64,000 bases of DNA, taken from the NCBI GenBank assembly GCA_947168515.1, contig CAMVMF010000001.1:62001-126000 (forward strand), read 5' to 3'. This DNA is from an uncultured Bacteroidales bacterium. Lineage in GTDB: Bacteria; Bacteroidota; Bacteroidia; Bacteroidales; P3. This document shows, piece by piece, positions 45,923 to 54,376 of the stretch; the stretch's first letter is position 1; the number at the start of each line of letters is the position of its first letter. The notes beneath the pieces are model-generated. The model had not been told where the DNA came from. It was given only the letters and a program-made list of their open reading frames with translations, and made no database searches. A program made the position numbers and the translations under genes.

Positions 45923-47473
45923 TTAAAAACTAGATGCTTTCTTGAAAATCCGGTTCCAGCGGGGCTTTCCATGGTCTTTGTCAATAGAGAATACTACCAA
46001 ACTGGCCTTTCCAACAATGTGGTCTTCAGGGACAAAACCCCAGAAACGGCTGTCGGCGGAGTTATGGCGGTTGTCGCCCATCATCCAATAGTAGTCCATC
46101 TTGGGCGTATAGCTTGTGGTCTCTTCGCCGTTGATGTATATCTTTCCACCTTTCACCTCCAGGCTGTTACCTTCAAAAACCTCTATTACGCGCTTATAGA
46201 TAGGCAAGTTCTCTAGGGTTAGCTGCAGGGTTTCGCCTTTGGCTGGTATGTGCACCGGACCGAAGTTGTCCACGCTCCACATATTGCCCTCAGTATGGGG
46301 GAATATCTCGTTGTTGTCTGTTGAGGCAGGGTAGACTTTCTTTTCTACCGAGGCCACAAAGTAGTTCCCTCTCAGTTCTTGGGCTTTCAGCTCGGTTAGT
46401 GGCAGTTCAAAGCCGTCGTTGCCGCTGTAGAGGCCGTAGAGGGCATTATCAAAATCTTCACGGCTCACCCCTTCTTCTTCTAGTATCTTCTGGTAGTTCA
46501 AGCCGTCCTGGGAGAATTTCACCGAATAGGTTTGCTGGCTTTCAATGGGGTTGGGCAGTTTTTTGCCGTTGATGTATACCATCTGGTCCTTAATTTCTAA
46601 GTCTTCGCCCGGCAGTCCTATGCAGCGTTTGATAAAGTTCTCGCGCTTGTCAACGGGGCGCACTCTGATCTTGTTTCTCACCATCTGGTCTCCTACGGGC
46701 AGTTGCTTGGCGTTCAGCACATTTTCCCTACCCATATCACGCACTAGTTGATGATAGCTTCGGTTGCTCTGCCAGGCCGTGCAAACCGTGTCGCCGTCAG
46801 GATAGTTGAACACTACGGCATCAAAACGCTTCACATGGCCCAGTCCCCAGTAACGGTGGTATGGCAGTTTTATCCAGTCTAAGTACGACTCTGTTTGTCC
46901 ACCCGTAAAGGGCAGCACATTGTGCACCAAAGGGAAAGCCAGCGGAGTCATGGCCTGGCGGGGTCCATAGGCCAATTTCGACACCAGCAGATAGTCCCCA
47001 GTCAACAACGATTTCTCCATCGAGCTGGACGGTATATTATAAAACTCCAACACCTTGCCCCTGATTATCATAGCTGCCACCAAGGCAAATACGATGGCAT
47101 CCATCCAGTCGCGCAGTTCGCTTACCTTGTGAGGCGGTTCTTGGCTGGGGTCATGATACTCCCATTTGTTCAGCCCCACAATGGGCAGATATATCCATGG
47201 GAAGATGACAGCAAAGGTCTGCTCGAGAAAACCATAGCGGTGAAACACCTTGGCGGTCTCCACTACCATCAGCAGAAAGGTGAATATGTTGATTGCGGGA
47301 ATCAGAAAGTAGATGTACCACCTCTTCTTTTTGCCGCAAACGTTTATCCAAACAACGATATTGTAGATGGGTATGAGGGCTTTCCATGGTGCCACACCAG
47401 CTTTCTTAAACACAAACCACAGGCCGAACAGGCAGCCCACAAAGTAGAGAATCATTAAAATGTCGTATACCAT
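45923..47473 (-). CDS. lepB: signal peptidase I, long Bacteroidota form
   Basis: This 516-residue protein is much longer than a typical 300-residue LepB. The extra N-terminal membrane part (1-110, about three to four helices, [36 protein letters not shown]) looks like the DUF5684 helper region found in this phylum. The serine protease domain has catalytic S151 in [12 protein letters not shown] and K282 in [13 protein letters not shown], then [26 protein letters not shown]. It removes signal peptides, including those of the T9SS cargo in this window. Confidence 0.93.
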   Translation of the reverse strand: MVYDILMILYFVGCLFGLWFVFKKAGVAPWKALIPIYNIVVWINVCGKKKRWYIYFLIPAINIFTFLLMVVETAKVFHRYGFLEQTFAVIFPWIYLPIVGLNKWEYHDPSQEPPHKVSELRDWMDAIVFALVAAMIIRGKVLEFYNIPSSSMEKSLLTGDYLLVSKLAYGPRQAMTPLAFPLVHNVLPFTGGQTESYLDWIKLPYHRYWGLGHVKRFDAVVFNYPDGDTVCTAWQSNRSYHQLVRDMGRENVLNAKQLPVGDQMVRNKIRVRPVDKRENFIKRCIGLPGEDLEIKDQMVYINGKKLPNPIESQQTYSVKFSQDGLNYQKILEEEGVSREDFDNALYGLYSGNDGFELPLTELKAQELRGNYFVASVEKKVYPASTDNNEIFPHTEGNMWSVDNFGPVHIPAKGETLQLTLENLPIYKRVIEVFEGNSLEVKGGKIYINGEETTSYTPKMDYYWMMGDNRHNSADSRFWGFVPEDHIVGKASLVVFSIDKDHGKPRWNRIFKKASSF

Positions 47474-47512
47474 TCTGTTATTTTTTTATTTGATTCTATA
47501 ACGTCTATTTTG

Positions 47513-48694
47513 TTAAATTATTGCCTTTATTTTTTCAATCAGCATTTTTTTCTCATTTTTCCATCTCAGCTCTTTCTCTGCTAGCCTAAATCGACGCTCC
47601 TTTTCCTCCGCTGGCATAGTGCGCCAATATAGTATTGTATCATTTATTATCTTTGCCAGCTGCGCCACATAGGCGCTGTAGCTCTCTCCGGTTTTTTCTT
47701 TAGGACATGGCCCTGTCAGCGTTCCTGTACCATATTTTTCTATCAGCCGGCGGATCTCCACAAAATCCGTTGCCAATATAGGCACTCCGGCATGGGCAAA
47801 GTCAGCTATCCTGTTGGGTAATGCATAACGATAGTTCAGCCCCATATCCTCCAATAGGCACACTCCCAAGTCTGCTTTCTCGGTCAGCCCATGCAGCTTC
47901 TCGGGTTCCACTCGACCCATGAATACGACCCGCTCACTCCATGCCAGTGTCGAGGCATAGTCCCTCAACTCTTCCAGCAGGTCTCCATTCCCCGCCACCA
48001 CCAGTCTGCCTTCTGGCAGCATCTCCATCGCATCCACCAGCTCTCGCACGCCTCGTCCCACATTCACAGCTCCCTGGTAAAGCAGAGTCCATCCACTGTC
48101 CTTCTTGTCCTGCTGGTTGCTGGCCTCCCTCTGCGCAGTCTGTTTCTTTTTTTCCCCAGTCTTTCGGTCCCAGTCTGGCAAATTCCTCATCACCACCATC
48201 CTCACTCCGTAGCGCCTCTCGTACTCTTCTGCCACACTCTGGCACACCGTAAAAGCGGCATCTACCTTTGGCAAACATATCCGTTCCACCCACTCCCAAA
48301 CTTTTCTCACACGGGGTTTCCCCACCAGTTCCGGCACTTCGGGGAAAAGCTCATGGGCATCAAATATCAGTTTCTTCCTCCGCAGCCGTGCAGCGCAGCA
48401 GCAAGCCAGCAATGTGTCACTATCGTTGGCATAGAAGGCTTCCGCCCGCACAAACAACAGCTTCAAAAACAATCGCACATTATACTCCCCGTAAAAGCCT
48501 GCCGACCGGCGAAACACCAGCCTCATCCGCTCTGTCCTGTACTCTCGTGGTCCTAGGACTGCGCTCTCCGGCAGCTTCCTCCCCACCAGTGTGACGGCAT
48601 ACCCCGCCTCCGACAGTGCCCTGCAGCTCCGGTCCACCCGCTGGTCTGTCACCAGGTCATTCGTCACAGCCACCACAATGTGCTTCTTTTCCAT
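47513..48694 (-). CDS. GT4-family glycosyltransferase
   Basis: This 393-residue protein starts MEKKHIVVAVTNDLVTDQRVD. The N-half has DAHELFPEVPELVG and AAFTVCQSVAEEY; the C-half has LLYQGAVNVGRGVRELVDAM, RLVVAGNGDLLEEL, VVFMGRVEPEKLHGLTEKADLGVCL and YALPNRIADFAHAGVPILATD. This is a clear GT4 donor pattern. It is probably an envelope sugar transferase. It starts 158 bases before the divergent priA gene. Confidence 0.86.
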   Translation of the reverse strand: MEKKHIVVAVTNDLVTDQRVDRSCRALSEAGYAVTLVGRKLPESAVLGPREYRTERMRLVFRRSAGFYGEYNVRLFLKLLFVRAEAFYANDSDTLLACCCAARLRRKKLIFDAHELFPEVPELVGKPRVRKVWEWVERICLPKVDAAFTVCQSVAEEYERRYGVRMVVMRNLPDWDRKTGEKKKQTAQREASNQQDKKDSGWTLLYQGAVNVGRGVRELVDAMEMLPEGRLVVAGNGDLLEELRDYASTLAWSERVVFMGRVEPEKLHGLTEKADLGVCLLEDMGLNYRYALPNRIADFAHAGVPILATDFVEIRRLIEKYGTGTLTGPCPKEKTGESYSAYVAQLAKIINDTILYWRTMPAEEKERRFRLAEKELRWKNEKKMLIEKIKAII

Positions 48695-48806
48695 ATCTAA
48701 CTTATCTTGTTTTTTAGTAACGCTTCTTTCCTCAAATTATTGCGTGCCTCTGATACTCTCTTTTCTCTTTTTCAACTCCAAAATCTCTCATGTCAAAAAA
48801 AAGATG

Positions 48807-48814
48807 TATCTTTG
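48807..48814 (+). promoter_or_regulatory. Bacteroidota -7 element for priA
   Basis: TATCTTTG lies 37 bases before the ATG at 48852. Frames that start earlier cross it, so it fixes the later start. Confidence 0.65.
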
Positions 48815-48851
48815 CACCTCAAAAATAAGCACCTCTCCACACTGCCGCATC

Positions 48852-51350
48852 ATGATTACCTACTACGCCGACGTTATCCTCCCGCTACATATCAAAGGCA
48901 CCTACACCTACCGCGTGCCGCAGGAATACAACGACGACATCAAAGTCGGACAGCGTGTCGTCGTCCAGTTCGGACCCAAACGGCTCTATTCCGCTGTGGT
49001 GCGCCGCATTCATGAGCAGGTACCACACTATCGTGTCAAGTACATTCTCGCCATCCTCGATGCCCAACCCATTGTCAGCCCCACTCTCTTTCGTTTCTGG
49101 GAGTGGATAGCCGACTATTATATGTCGTACGTGGGCGATGTCATGGCCATAGCCCTCCCCTCCGCCTTTCGGCTCGCCAGCGAGTCCTCTGTCTCCATCC
49201 ACCCCGATTTCACCGGCGAGCTGTCCGACCTCACCGACCAGGAACTCCGTGTAGTGCAACTCCTCACCGACCATCCTGTCATGACCGTCGACGACATCAG
49301 CCGCGCCATCGGACTACAAAAGATGATGCCTCTGCTCAACACCATGATTGAACGACAAATTATCGTCATGGACGAGGAGCTCCGCCAACGTTTCACTCCC
49401 CGCACATCCTCTTTCATACGTCTCTCCCCTGACTATGCCGTCCAAGACCGCCTCAAAGAACTTTTCGACTCTTTGGAGAAAAAGAAAACCACCCAAAAAC
49501 AAGTCGACATTCTTCTCAAATTCATGCAGATGAGCCAGTTCGGCAATCAAGCGGTGGCCAAGCGACAGCTGCTCGACACTTCCGACGGCCACCCCGTTTC
49601 CGAGTCCGCCCTCAAAACCCTCCTACGCAACGGTGTGTTGGAGCAGTTCGAAAAGACCGAGTCGCGCCTCGAGCAGTTCTCCTCAGTCCTTTCACCCGAC
49701 AGCATCCAACTCAACTCCGAGCAACAGTCCGCCTTCGACTACCTCCTCCACTGCGACAAAGCTGTGGCCCTCCTCCACGGGGTCACCTCTTCCGGCAAGA
49801 CCGAGGTGTACATCAAGCTCATCCACCACACTATCCTTCAAGGCAAGCAGGTGCTGTTCCTTTTGCCCGAAATAGCCCTCACCGCACAAATCATCAACCG
49901 TCTGAGAAAGTATTTCGGCGACCGCGTGGGGGTCTACCATTCCCGCTTTAGCGTGTCACAGCGGGCCGAGGTATGGAACCGTACCATGGAAGCCGACCCC
50001 GACCGGCGCTATCAGGTGCTTCTGGGAGCCCGCAGCGCGCTCTTCCTACCTTTCACCAACCTGGGACTGGTCATCGTGGATGAGGAGCATGATGGCAGTT
50101 TCAAACAGCACGACCCCGCACCGCGTTACCATGGACGCGATGCCGCCATCTATCTGGCACACCTCTGGGGTGCCAAAACAGTCCTGGGGTCTGCCACCCC
50201 CTCGCTCGAGAGCTATTTCAATGCCATGCAGGGCAAATATGGCTTCTGCCAGATGAAGAAACGCTTTGGTGGCATCCAGCTGCCCGAGGTGCTTTGTGCC
50301 GACATGAAAGAGGAGACCAACCGCCTTCGGCGGCAGATGGGACCCCAAGCCGCCGGGTCCACCCACTTCTCCAAGTTTCTCTTGGACCACATCCAGCAGG
50401 CCCTCGACAATCACGAGCAGGTCATCCTTTTCCAAAACCGCCGCGGTTTTTCCCTGCGCATCGAGTGCGACGATTGTCACTGGACTCCTACCTGCCAACA
50501 TTGCGACGTGTCGCTGGTCTACCACAAAGCCACCAACAGCATGCGCTGCCACTATTGCGGCTACTCCATTCCTCTCCCCACCGAATGCCCAGCCTGTCAC
50601 GGCCACCATCTGACCATGAAGGGCTTCGGAACCGAGCGCATCGAGGACGATCTCTCCATTCTCTTTCCCGATGCCAAGGTGGCGCGCATGGACATGGACA
50701 GCACCGCCCAGAAAAATCGCTATCTGGAGATTATTAATGACTTTCAGGATCGACGGATCGACATTCTTGTGGGTACGCAGATGGTTACCAAAGGGTTGGA
50801 CTTCGACAATGTGAGCGTGGTAGGCATCGTTAGTGCCGACAATTTGATTTATTTTCCCGACTTCCGCGCCTTCGAGCGGGCCTTCCAGCAGATGACACAG
50901 GTCAGTGGCCGAGCCGGTCGGCATGGCCGCCAGGGCAAGGTCATCATCCAAACCTACAACCCTTACCACCAGGCCATACGCAACGTCATAGACAACGACT
51001 ACCAAGAAATGTACCACAGCCAAATCAACGAGCGTCGCGTCTTCCGCTACCCTCCCTTCTACAGGCTGGTGGACATCACTCTCAAGCATCGCGACAGCGA
51101 GGTCCTCAACGAGGCGGCCGCCCGCTTTGCCGGGCAACTGCGGGGGGTCTTCGCCACGCGTGTCATCGGACCCGAATACCCCAATGTCGCTCGCATTCGC
51201 GGACTCTACATCAAAAAAATCATGCTCCGCTTCGAACGCTCCGAGGCCATTGCCGAAGCCAAGAAGATCATCCTCGACTTGGCCGATAAACTCAAAACCG
51301 ACAAAAGCCTCTCGTCTCTTCAAATCCACTTCGATGTCGACCCCCAATAA
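48852..51350 (+). CDS. priA: primosomal replication restart helicase PriA
   Basis: This start (MITYYADVILPLHIKGTYTY) follows the promoter element and gives 832 residues, normal for PriA. The 3' DNA-binding region is at the front (VPQEYNDDIKVGQRVVVQFG). Helicase motifs are I GVTSSGKTEVYI, II IVDEEHDGSFKQ, III LGSATPSLES, V LVGTQMVTKGLDF and VI VSGRAGRHGRQGKV. The zinc-binding insert has four CxxC pairs: CDDC/CQHC/CHYC/CPAC. It restarts stalled replication forks. Confidence 0.97.
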   Translation: MITYYADVILPLHIKGTYTYRVPQEYNDDIKVGQRVVVQFGPKRLYSAVVRRIHEQVPHYRVKYILAILDAQPIVSPTLFRFWEWIADYYMSYVGDVMAIALPSAFRLASESSVSIHPDFTGELSDLTDQELRVVQLLTDHPVMTVDDISRAIGLQKMMPLLNTMIERQIIVMDEELRQRFTPRTSSFIRLSPDYAVQDRLKELFDSLEKKKTTQKQVDILLKFMQMSQFGNQAVAKRQLLDTSDGHPVSESALKTLLRNGVLEQFEKTESRLEQFSSVLSPDSIQLNSEQQSAFDYLLHCDKAVALLHGVTSSGKTEVYIKLIHHTILQGKQVLFLLPEIALTAQIINRLRKYFGDRVGVYHSRFSVSQRAEVWNRTMEADPDRRYQVLLGARSALFLPFTNLGLVIVDEEHDGSFKQHDPAPRYHGRDAAIYLAHLWGAKTVLGSATPSLESYFNAMQGKYGFCQMKKRFGGIQLPEVLCADMKEETNRLRRQMGPQAAGSTHFSKFLLDHIQQALDNHEQVILFQNRRGFSLRIECDDCHWTPTCQHCDVSLVYHKATNSMRCHYCGYSIPLPTECPACHGHHLTMKGFGTERIEDDLSILFPDAKVARMDMDSTAQKNRYLEIINDFQDRRIDILVGTQMVTKGLDFDNVSVVGIVSADNLIYFPDFRAFERAFQQMTQVSGRAGRHGRQGKVIIQTYNPYHQAIRNVIDNDYQEMYHSQINERRVFRYPPFYRLVDITLKHRDSEVLNEAAARFAGQLRGVFATRVIGPEYPNVARIRGLYIKKIMLRFERSEAIAEAKKIILDLADKLKTDKSLSSLQIHFDVDPQ

Positions 51351-51408
51351 ACCTGCCATTCCAACTTTGTGTCCAAGAGAAATATACCCCATCATTGGCC
51401 AAATCAAA

Positions 51409-51440
51409 AAAAGACGCACTCAGAAATGCGTGCGTCTTTT
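51409..51440. terminator. bidirectional terminator between priA and the amidase cassette
   Basis: AAAAGACGCAC and GTGCGTCTTTT form a perfect 11-base stem. The minus strand continues into seven T, and the plus strand has four T. It should end the minus-strand amidase cassette and also priA. Confidence 0.8.
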
Positions 51441-51459
51441 GGGCTCTTTAATACCCCCA

Positions 51460-51879
51460 CTACGCTATTGTCAGTGCTCTGGCCCATCGCTGTACGTCAA
51501 AACAGGGACAAGCCTTGTTGGCATATTCGTTGTGGCCGTGAAGCTGAGTGACGGATGGGTACTGAGCCTTCAAGCGACGGATGAGGTTGGCAAGCGAACG
51601 CTGCTGCGCCTCCGTCATGGTGTTCTTGGGGTGTCCGTCACGGTCCAACCCACCTATATAGCAGATGCCCACAGAGTATGTGTTATGGCCCGTGCAGTGG
51701 GCTCCAACCCTTTCTAGGGGTCTGCCAGGGTGGACCGTGCCGTCCAGATGTATTACATAGTGGTAGCCAATGTCTGACATACCGCGGCGACGGTGCCAGC
51801 TTCTGATGTCCTCCACCGTAAAAGGAATACCCTCGACGGTGGCCGAGCAGTGGATGATGATTTCCCGTAGTTCACGCAT
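51460..51879 (-). CDS. N-acetylmuramoyl-L-alanine amidase (T7-lysozyme-like)
   Basis: This 139-residue Amidase_2 enzyme has zinc/catalytic positions in REIIIHCSAT, DIGYHYVIHLDGTV, PLERVGAHCTGHNTYSVGICYIGG (in pieces) and HGHNEYANKACPCFDVQ. It lacks a signal peptide, and the size matches phage endolysins. It is the last gene of a minus-strand cassette, 11 bases after a one-TM protein gene. Amidases of this type are also found free in Bacteroidales chromosomes, often with small cargo genes. Confidence 0.93.
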   Translation of the reverse strand: MRELREIIIHCSATVEGIPFTVEDIRSWHRRRGMSDIGYHYVIHLDGTVHPGRPLERVGAHCTGHNTYSVGICYIGGLDRDGHPKNTMTEAQQRSLANLIRRLKAQYPSVTQLHGHNEYANKACPCFDVQRWARALTIA

Positions 51880-51890
51880 GGCGTTCCTCC

Positions 51891-52226
51891 TTATTGGGCT
51901 GGGGCAATTGAGGTGCCATCGATGTGTTCCTCCGATTCTGCTGTGTCTTTATACATCTCCTGCGCCGCCGGACATTGGGGGTAGTACTTGCACATGGTCA
52001 CTTTCTGCATGGCCTTGCGCAGCGTGGCCAACTCTCTGGCAAGCGGTATGTACACCTGCTCACGAAACTCTTTGACATAGTCCGCCGAGAGGTCGAACTC
52101 GGCTCGCCCGGCCTCTGCGGAGGCCTTGCGCACTTCTTGGCGGTACTTGCGGGCCGAAACTATCCAGCCACAGTTGCCTACCAGTGCAATTAGGGCTAGC
52201 ACTATTGAAATTGTGTTTTCCATCAT
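51891..52226 (-). CDS. small one-TM protein, possible holin/spanin-like partner
   Basis: This 111-residue protein starts MMENTISIVLALIALVGNCG, one strong membrane helix. A charged helical coil follows (YRQEVRKASAEAGRAEFD, YVKEFREQVYIPLARELAT) and then CKYYPQC. The topology is N-out/C-in or the reverse. Its position directly before the amidase resembles phage lysis cassettes, where a holin or a spanin-like protein precedes the lysin, but I see no family match. Confidence 0.6.
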   Translation of the reverse strand: MMENTISIVLALIALVGNCGWIVSARKYRQEVRKASAEAGRAEFDLSADYVKEFREQVYIPLARELATLRKAMQKVTMCKYYPQCPAAQEMYKDTAESEEHIDGTSIAPAQ

Positions 52227-52278
52227 GATTGTAATATCTTTGGTATATGAAAAAATCTGCTTTGCATTTGAGGAAATA

Positions 52279-52306
52279 AGGGGCGCGGACTTGCAGCCGC
52301 GCCCCT
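52279..52306 (-). terminator. G+C-rich hairpin inside the cassette
   Basis: A 10-base stem (AGGGGCGCGG/CCGCGCCCCT) with an 8-base loop lies downstream of the 79-aa gene. On the minus strand TTATTT follows. It could end or attenuate transcription between the first two and last two genes. The same palindromic type (GGGGCGCGG...) is a common intergenic repeat in this group, so it may also be that. Confidence 0.5.
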
Positions 52307-52344
52307 ACCATAGTGTCGGTCTCAGAGTAGTTGAGACACCATTC

Positions 52345-52584
52345 CTAGCCGTTGATCATGTTAGCGATGAAAGCCCTGTCCTCGGTCAACACAAGGTCCC
52401 AGTCCTCGTCGAACCACTGGCCCTCGTTCCAGTTCTCTAGCACGTAGCCCGAGGCGGGTTCTAGGTGGATGTGGATTTGCTCGTCCCGACCCAGCTCTAC
52501 ACTGCGTCCTGTCACTTCGTTGCTGTTGCAGAAGATGGTGGCACTTCCCGCGGGACGGACCTCGAACGTGGCCGTCACCGCCAT
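52345..52584 (-). CDS. 79-aa protein with an InlB-B-repeat-like domain
   Basis: This start at 52584 (MAVTATFEVRPAGSATIFC) overlaps the preceding stop by one base (TGATG), a coupling arrangement. The pattern ASGYVLENWNEGQWFDEDWD is like the small beta-grasp-like InlB/PF18998 bacterial repeat (xGY.F..W..G). There is no signal peptide. Alone it is too short for a surface protein, so a structural part of a particle is plausible. Its role is unknown. Confidence 0.6.
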   Translation of the reverse strand: MAVTATFEVRPAGSATIFCNSNEVTGRSVELGRDEQIHIHLEPASGYVLENWNEGQWFDEDWDLVLTEDRAFIANMING

Positions 52585-53462
52585 CAAGGGTTTACCGGGG
52601 CCACCACGATGTCCACATTGGGAGTGAGGAATTCCTCCTTGGGCACACCGCCGTAGGAGGCAATGGCTGCATCGCGGGCGGCAGCACTGGTGTAGTTGCC
52701 TAGGTGGCTGTTGGTCACGTGGAAATGCTGCGTGCTTACGAGCGTGCCAGTGCCATTCTTGCGGCTGTGTACCCAGGCGATGGCACCATCCACAGTTCCG
52801 CCCGACCCCAGCTTACCATCTAGGGTACTGAAACCCTCGGCATCAACCACGTCCCACAACAGGTTCTCGTCGTCGGAGTCGTCGAGGGTCACCTCCAGCG
52901 ACACGATATCCACGTAGGGTACCTGCGACTGGGCATTCACGCTCTGGTGGGCGATGAAGCAGGTAATCTGGTCGCCACAGACGAAAGCGGGATTGTTCTG
53001 CACCACGGCTTCGCTAAAGGCTTTGATGGTGGTGGAGGCACTGATGGTGAGCGTCCCCAAGGAGATGTCTGTAGTCGTCAGATTGCCGTTGTTGCTGGTG
53101 ACGATGGAGGGCAGCGAGCCACGCGTCAGCTGGTAGGCGGCAGCCACGGCTCCGCCCTGGCGTGCCTGGTCCTTGGTCAGAAAAACAGGGGCGGCATCGA
53201 TGTTGGCACTCATAAACTCGTTGAAGTCCGACATGTTTTGCTTCTTTTTCTCGAAGGAGGGATGCAGGTTGCCCACAAATGCGCGGTAGATTGCCACGAT
53301 GTTGGCCCATTGCACACGGCGCATCATCTGAGTATAGGTGCGGGTGGGGATGGCCTTCTTGGCCACCTTCTGTCTGGCCACGGTCTGGCCGCCAAGCTGT
53401 GAGAATGTCCAGTCGCCGGCAGAGCCGCGCAAACGAGTGTTGATTCCAGTTAAAATAGCCAT
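52584..53462 (-). CDS. DUF6266-like phage-type protein
   Basis: This 292-residue protein opens MAILTGINTRLRGSAGDWTF, then TVARQKVAKKAIPTRTYTQM and RRVQWANIVAIYRAFVGNLH. This front (a 'GSxGxxxxxxxxGxTVxRxK' turn, a TRTxxQMxRR helix, then KKKQNMSDFNEF) is that of DUF6266-like proteins of Bacteroidota, which are small structural-looking proteins. The rest is beta-rich (TITISASTTIKAFSEAVVQ-like). It has no signal peptide. It is the first gene of the cassette, with a long leader and its own promoter. A domesticated phage capsid or tail part is the best guess; the identity is not certain. Confidence 0.6.
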   Translation of the reverse strand: MAILTGINTRLRGSAGDWTFSQLGGQTVARQKVAKKAIPTRTYTQMMRRVQWANIVAIYRAFVGNLHPSFEKKKQNMSDFNEFMSANIDAAPVFLTKDQARQGGAVAAAYQLTRGSLPSIVTSNNGNLTTTDISLGTLTISASTTIKAFSEAVVQNNPAFVCGDQITCFIAHQSVNAQSQVPYVDIVSLEVTLDDSDDENLLWDVVDAEGFSTLDGKLGSGGTVDGAIAWVHSRKNGTGTLVSTQHFHVTNSHLGNYTSAAARDAAIASYGGVPKEEFLTPNVDIVVAPVNP

Positions 53463-53663
53463 AATACTTTTGTTTCATCCTCTTCCGCGCGGTCCTTAGT
53501 CGCGTTGTTTGGTGGAAGAGGGCGTCGAATCAGGGAAGGAGGGTCTGCAGGGGAGGCACATTAGGGTCCGCGCGGAGTCCCATGAGGGCAGCCATAAGGG
53601 GTATCTGACGGCCAGCCCTATGGGTGTTCCCTTGCACCAACTTGCTCACCCTTTCCTTTTCCC
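53463..53663 (-). ncRNA. about 200-nt predicted structured leader of the amidase cassette
   Basis: Between the -7 element at 53671 and the ATG at 53462, the minus strand has no long frame but several base-paired blocks: 53479-53486 with 53514-53521 (8 bp), 53484-53495 with 53565-53576 (11 of 12) and 53579-53593 with 53610-53624 (with bulges). The first two overlap at 53484-53486, so they cannot form together. The first hides the purine-rich GGAAGAGG a short way upstream of the ATG. No known riboswitch was recognised. It is called RNA by inference only. Confidence 0.35.
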
Positions 53664-53670
53664 GACGATG

Positions 53671-53678
53671 CAAAGATA
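53671..53678 (-). promoter_or_regulatory. Bacteroidota -7 element of the cassette
   Basis: The minus strand reads TATCTTTG, 209 bases before the first ATG, so transcripts would carry the long leader. Confidence 0.55.
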
Positions 53679-53753
53679 TGACGCTTTTCTCCTCAGCCTC
53701 CCACATAGTGACGCTCCATGACGATAACTCCCACATCCTCCCATTACCCCAAG

Positions 53754-53850
53754 AATTCCAATTACTCCGATCACTCAGATTACTCAGATTACTCAGATTC
53801 CTCCGATTATTCCGATTCCTCCGATTCCTCCGATTATTCCGATTCCTCCG
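53754..53850 (-). repeat. degenerate 9-base tandem repeat, locus 3
   Basis: About eleven units on the plus strand read ATTACTCCG/ATTCCTCCG/ATTACTCAG. On the minus strand this is the same CGGAGTAAT unit as at 14505 and 17869. It lies between the divergent promoters of the amidase cassette and ruvX. A long minus-strand frame through it only reflects the lack of stops in the unit. Confidence 0.85.
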
Positions 53851-53904
53851 AAAGTCTTCTAGTGAGAAAACAATAGACAAAATCACCATTTCATTTTTTT
53901 TTCG

Positions 53905-53912
53905 TATCTTTG
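53905..53912 (+). promoter_or_regulatory. Bacteroidota -7 element for ruvX
   Basis: TATCTTTG, after a run of T, lies 25 bases before the ruvX ATG. Confidence 0.6.
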
Positions 53913-53936
53913 CAAACTTAAATAATATATAAAAAT

Positions 53937-54356
53937 ATGGGAAGAATCCTCGCAATTGACTATGGCATAAAGCGTAGCGGCATTGCCGTGACCGACCCCG
54001 ACCGCATCATAGCCACTGGCCTTACCACTGTGGACACCCCTACCCTGCTCTCTTTTCTGCAGGACTATTGCCGCAAGGAGCCAGTGGACCTTTTCCTGGT
54101 GGGCGAGGCCAAACGCCTCGACAACACCCCCTCTGAGTCGATGCGCTACATAGAGCCTTTTGTTCAGAAACTTGCCCAATCATTCCCAGACAAATCCATC
54201 GCACGCATTGACGAACGCTTCACCTCCAAGTTGGCTTTCCGTGCCATGATAGACGGCGGACTCAAGAAGAAACAACGCCAAAACAAGGCCTTGATTGACC
54301 AAGTGTCCGCCACCATCATGCTGCAGAACTATATGGACAGCGTGAATTACAAATAA
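53937..54356 (+). CDS. ruvX: Holliday junction resolvase-like RNase H-fold protein YqgF
   Basis: This 139-residue protein has the RNase H-fold catalytic pieces MGRILAIDYGIKRSGIAVTD (D8), VDLFLVGEAKR, RIDERFTS and ALIDQVSATIML. YqgF processes 16S rRNA 5' ends and may also resolve junctions. It starts a plus-strand run with def (20-base gap) and a TPR lipoprotein. Confidence 0.95.
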   Translation: MGRILAIDYGIKRSGIAVTDPDRIIATGLTTVDTPTLLSFLQDYCRKEPVDLFLVGEAKRLDNTPSESMRYIEPFVQKLAQSFPDKSIARIDERFTSKLAFRAMIDGGLKKKQRQNKALIDQVSATIMLQNYMDSVNYK

Positions 54357-54376
54357 ACAAAACAATATTTGACAAG

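Noticed and set aside
50046-51419. 457-codon minus-strand frame over priA
   Set aside because: Antisense to clear helicase motifs; no independent support.
51460-53462. Full prophage
   Set aside because: No integrase, terminase, portal, capsid or attachment-site repeats were seen; only a small cassette.
53754-53850. Possible CRISPR array
   Set aside because: Units are 9 bases with no unique spacers and no cas genes in the window.
53530-53955. 141-codon minus-strand frame through the 9-base array
   Set aside because: The Arg/Asn repeats come from the stop-poor 9-base unit; no conserved protein or start signal.
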